Shown here: in pieces, positions 62,663 to 64,000 of the stretch
Position numbering within the stretch: the first letter of the stretch is position 1
Layout of the letters: each line of letters starts with the position of its first letter
NCBI GenBank assembly: GCA_963802095.1
Contig: CAWDHI010000005.1
Span: 228,457 to 292,456 of the forward strand
Direction of reading: 5' to 3'
Length of the DNA: 64,000 nt
Source: CAVVEQ01 sp963802095
GTDB lineage: Bacteria; Chloroflexota; Anaerolineae; Anaerolineales; Anaerolineaceae
The notes under the pieces: generated by a model
Databases searched by the model: none
Seen by the model: only the letters and a program-made list of their open reading frames with translations
What the model was told of the DNA's origin: nothing
Position numbers and translations under genes: made by a program

Positions 62663-62689
62663 ATTTATTCAAGCTCCTAATAAAAATTT

Positions 62690-64000
62690 ATGCTGGCAAC
62701 GGGGTACGGTACAATGAAAGAACCTATGGCTTCTTATACATCTTTTTTATACCATATTTATCCAAGGGATATCGCTCAACATGTCGAACCCCGATTGATC
62801 CAGCTGGTGGAGAAATATCGAAGTAAAATACCCAAAACCGCACACGGGGATTTATCTCAGAAGGACGTAATTCTAATCGCCTACGGCGATCAGTTGAAGG
62901 AACCGTTTCATTTTCCTTTAAGAACACTTCACGGTTTTTGTAAAAAGTATCTAATAGATATTATTAGTGGATTGCATATACTCTCCATATTCCCGTATTC
63001 ATCCGATGATGGATTTTCCATTTTAGATTACCGCTCAATTGATCGAAAATTAGGAGATTGGGGGGATATTAGAGCTCTGGGGAATTCTTTTTCCATAATG
63101 GTAGATGCAGTGATTAATCATGCTTCAGTAGAAGGTAATTGGTTCAAAGGCTTTTTAGCGGATGAACCCCCATATCGCGATTATTTTGTCACGATTGAAG
63201 GGGAACCGGATTTATCATCTGTAATTCGACCACGTGAGCATCCATTATTAACTTCATTTTTCACATCTACCGGAGAACGTAAGGTCTGGACAACATTCAG
63301 CTCCGACCAGGCAGATCTTGATTTTCATAATCCCGATGTTTTGCTGGAAATCGTGGATATCTTGTTATTTTATATAAGCCAGGGTGTGCGTTTTATTCGA
63401 CTGGATGCAATAGCTTACTTATGGAAAGAGATTGGTACAAAATGCCTCCATTTACCGCAAACGCATTCGATCGTGAAATTGATCCGTGCAATTATTAATG
63501 ACATTGCCTCACATGTTATTATCGTCACAGAGACGAATGTTCCACATCAGGATAATCTTTCCTATTTTGGCAATGGGGTCGATGAAGCCCAAATAGTGTA
63601 TAACTTCGCCCTACCTCCGCTGGTTTTGCACACTTTTCAAACAGAAAATTCTGATGCGCTCACAAAATGGGCAAAAGGATTAGTCCTTCCTTCAAAAAGC
63701 ACGACATTTCTCAATTTCCTGGCATCTCATGATGGTATTGGCCTAAGCCCTGCAATTCGGTTTATTGACAGAATATGAAATTCAAAAAATGGTAAAAGAA
63801 TCGCTTGATCATGGAGGGTTGATTTCTTACAAATCCAAACCAGATGGAAAAAAAATCCCTTATGAATTAAATATTAATTATTTCGATGCTCTCTCGGATC
63901 CCAATTCAAGTGAAGATCTCGAACTGCAAATTTCCCGCTTCCTGGCCGCACAATCAATAATGTTGTCGATGCAAGGTATTCCTGGGATTTATTTCCATAG
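62690..64000 (+). CDS. GH13 sucrose-phosphorylase-like enzyme (glucosylglycerate phosphorylase candidate), frameshifted and cut by window end
   Basis: A GH13_18-type protein, at least 435 residues visible. Typical segments: GLHILSIFPYSSDDGFSILDYRSID, the catalytic Asp in GVRFIRLDAIAYLWKEIGT, the acid Glu in HVIIVTETNVPHQDN, and FLASHDGIGLSPA. Removing one base near 63754-63757 continues the frame as GLLTEYEIQKMVKESLDHGG and on to MLSMQGIPGIYFH at the edge. This subfamily includes sucrose, glucosylglycerol and glucosylglycerate phosphorylases. Beside gpgS, phosphorolysis of glucosylglycerate is the likeliest role. The start is uncertain: 62690, 62714 and 62726 are all ATG. Confidence 0.8.

Overview
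The window looks like a chromosomal segment of an anaerobic or facultative bacterium of the Chloroflexota, probably Anaerolineae-like. This is inferred from short lipoprotein signals of the LAACAP type followed by Ala/Pro/Thr/Glu linkers, moderate GC, sigma70-type promoters and many sugar or cyclitol catabolic genes. No rRNA or tRNA gene is seen, so the placement is tentative.

1-16.9 kb is a sugar/polyol (inositol-like) catabolic region: an alcohol dehydrogenase, an FGGY kinase, three Gfo/Idh/MocA dehydrogenases, four TIM-barrel sugar isomerases/epimerases (a fifth lies at 29.3 kb), a ROK regulator, a GntR regulator with paired operators, and a ribose-type ABC importer (ATPase, two permeases, binding protein). 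16.9-25.7 kb is one minus-strand unit: PIG-L deacetylase fused to a DUF1284-like domain, MFS carrier, glycerol-1-phosphate-dehydrogenase-like protein, class III aminotransferase, GPH carrier, ceramidase-like hydrolase and a truncated M20 deacylase. It looks like an undescribed amino-sugar or N-acyl-amine utilisation set. 25.8-32.5 kb holds two NAD(P)-binding proteins around a TetR gene, a PfkB kinase, another isomerase, a FucI-like protein and a membrane protein.

32.58-35.75 kb is a pile-up of three related IS elements carrying arrays of an AAAAGTGAAC repeat. Right beside it lies a histidine attenuator: a promoter, a leader peptide with five consecutive His codons, and an intrinsic terminator. 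It precedes hisD and, 22 bases later, a NitT/TauT-type ABC importer. 40-48.5 kb carries a two-domain fasciclin lipoprotein, thrC-thrB, and a complete phosphotransferase system (EI, HPr and galactitol-type IIA, IIB, IIC). The fourth IS copy sits against the PTS promoter and is followed by an IS256-family element with an exact 8-bp target duplication.

53.6-56.8 kb is a small cluster: an XRE-cupin regulator, a NifX-like protein, a DUF364-like metal-chelation protein, a pentapeptide-repeat protein and a peroxiredoxin. The peroxiredoxin has an in-frame TGA exactly at the peroxidatic cysteine, followed by a SECIS-like hairpin, so it is most simply read as a selenoprotein. 57.7-64 kb is AT-richer and holds a glucosylglycerate-type compatible-solute locus: GpgS fused to two stress-protein-like domains, a histidine phosphatase, two GT4 glycosyltransferases and a divergent GH13 phosphorylase.

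Eight genes are each broken by a single extra base at or beside a short homopolymer. All have the same sign, which suggests systematic sequencing indels rather than decay. Coordinates for these genes span the whole restored reading frame.
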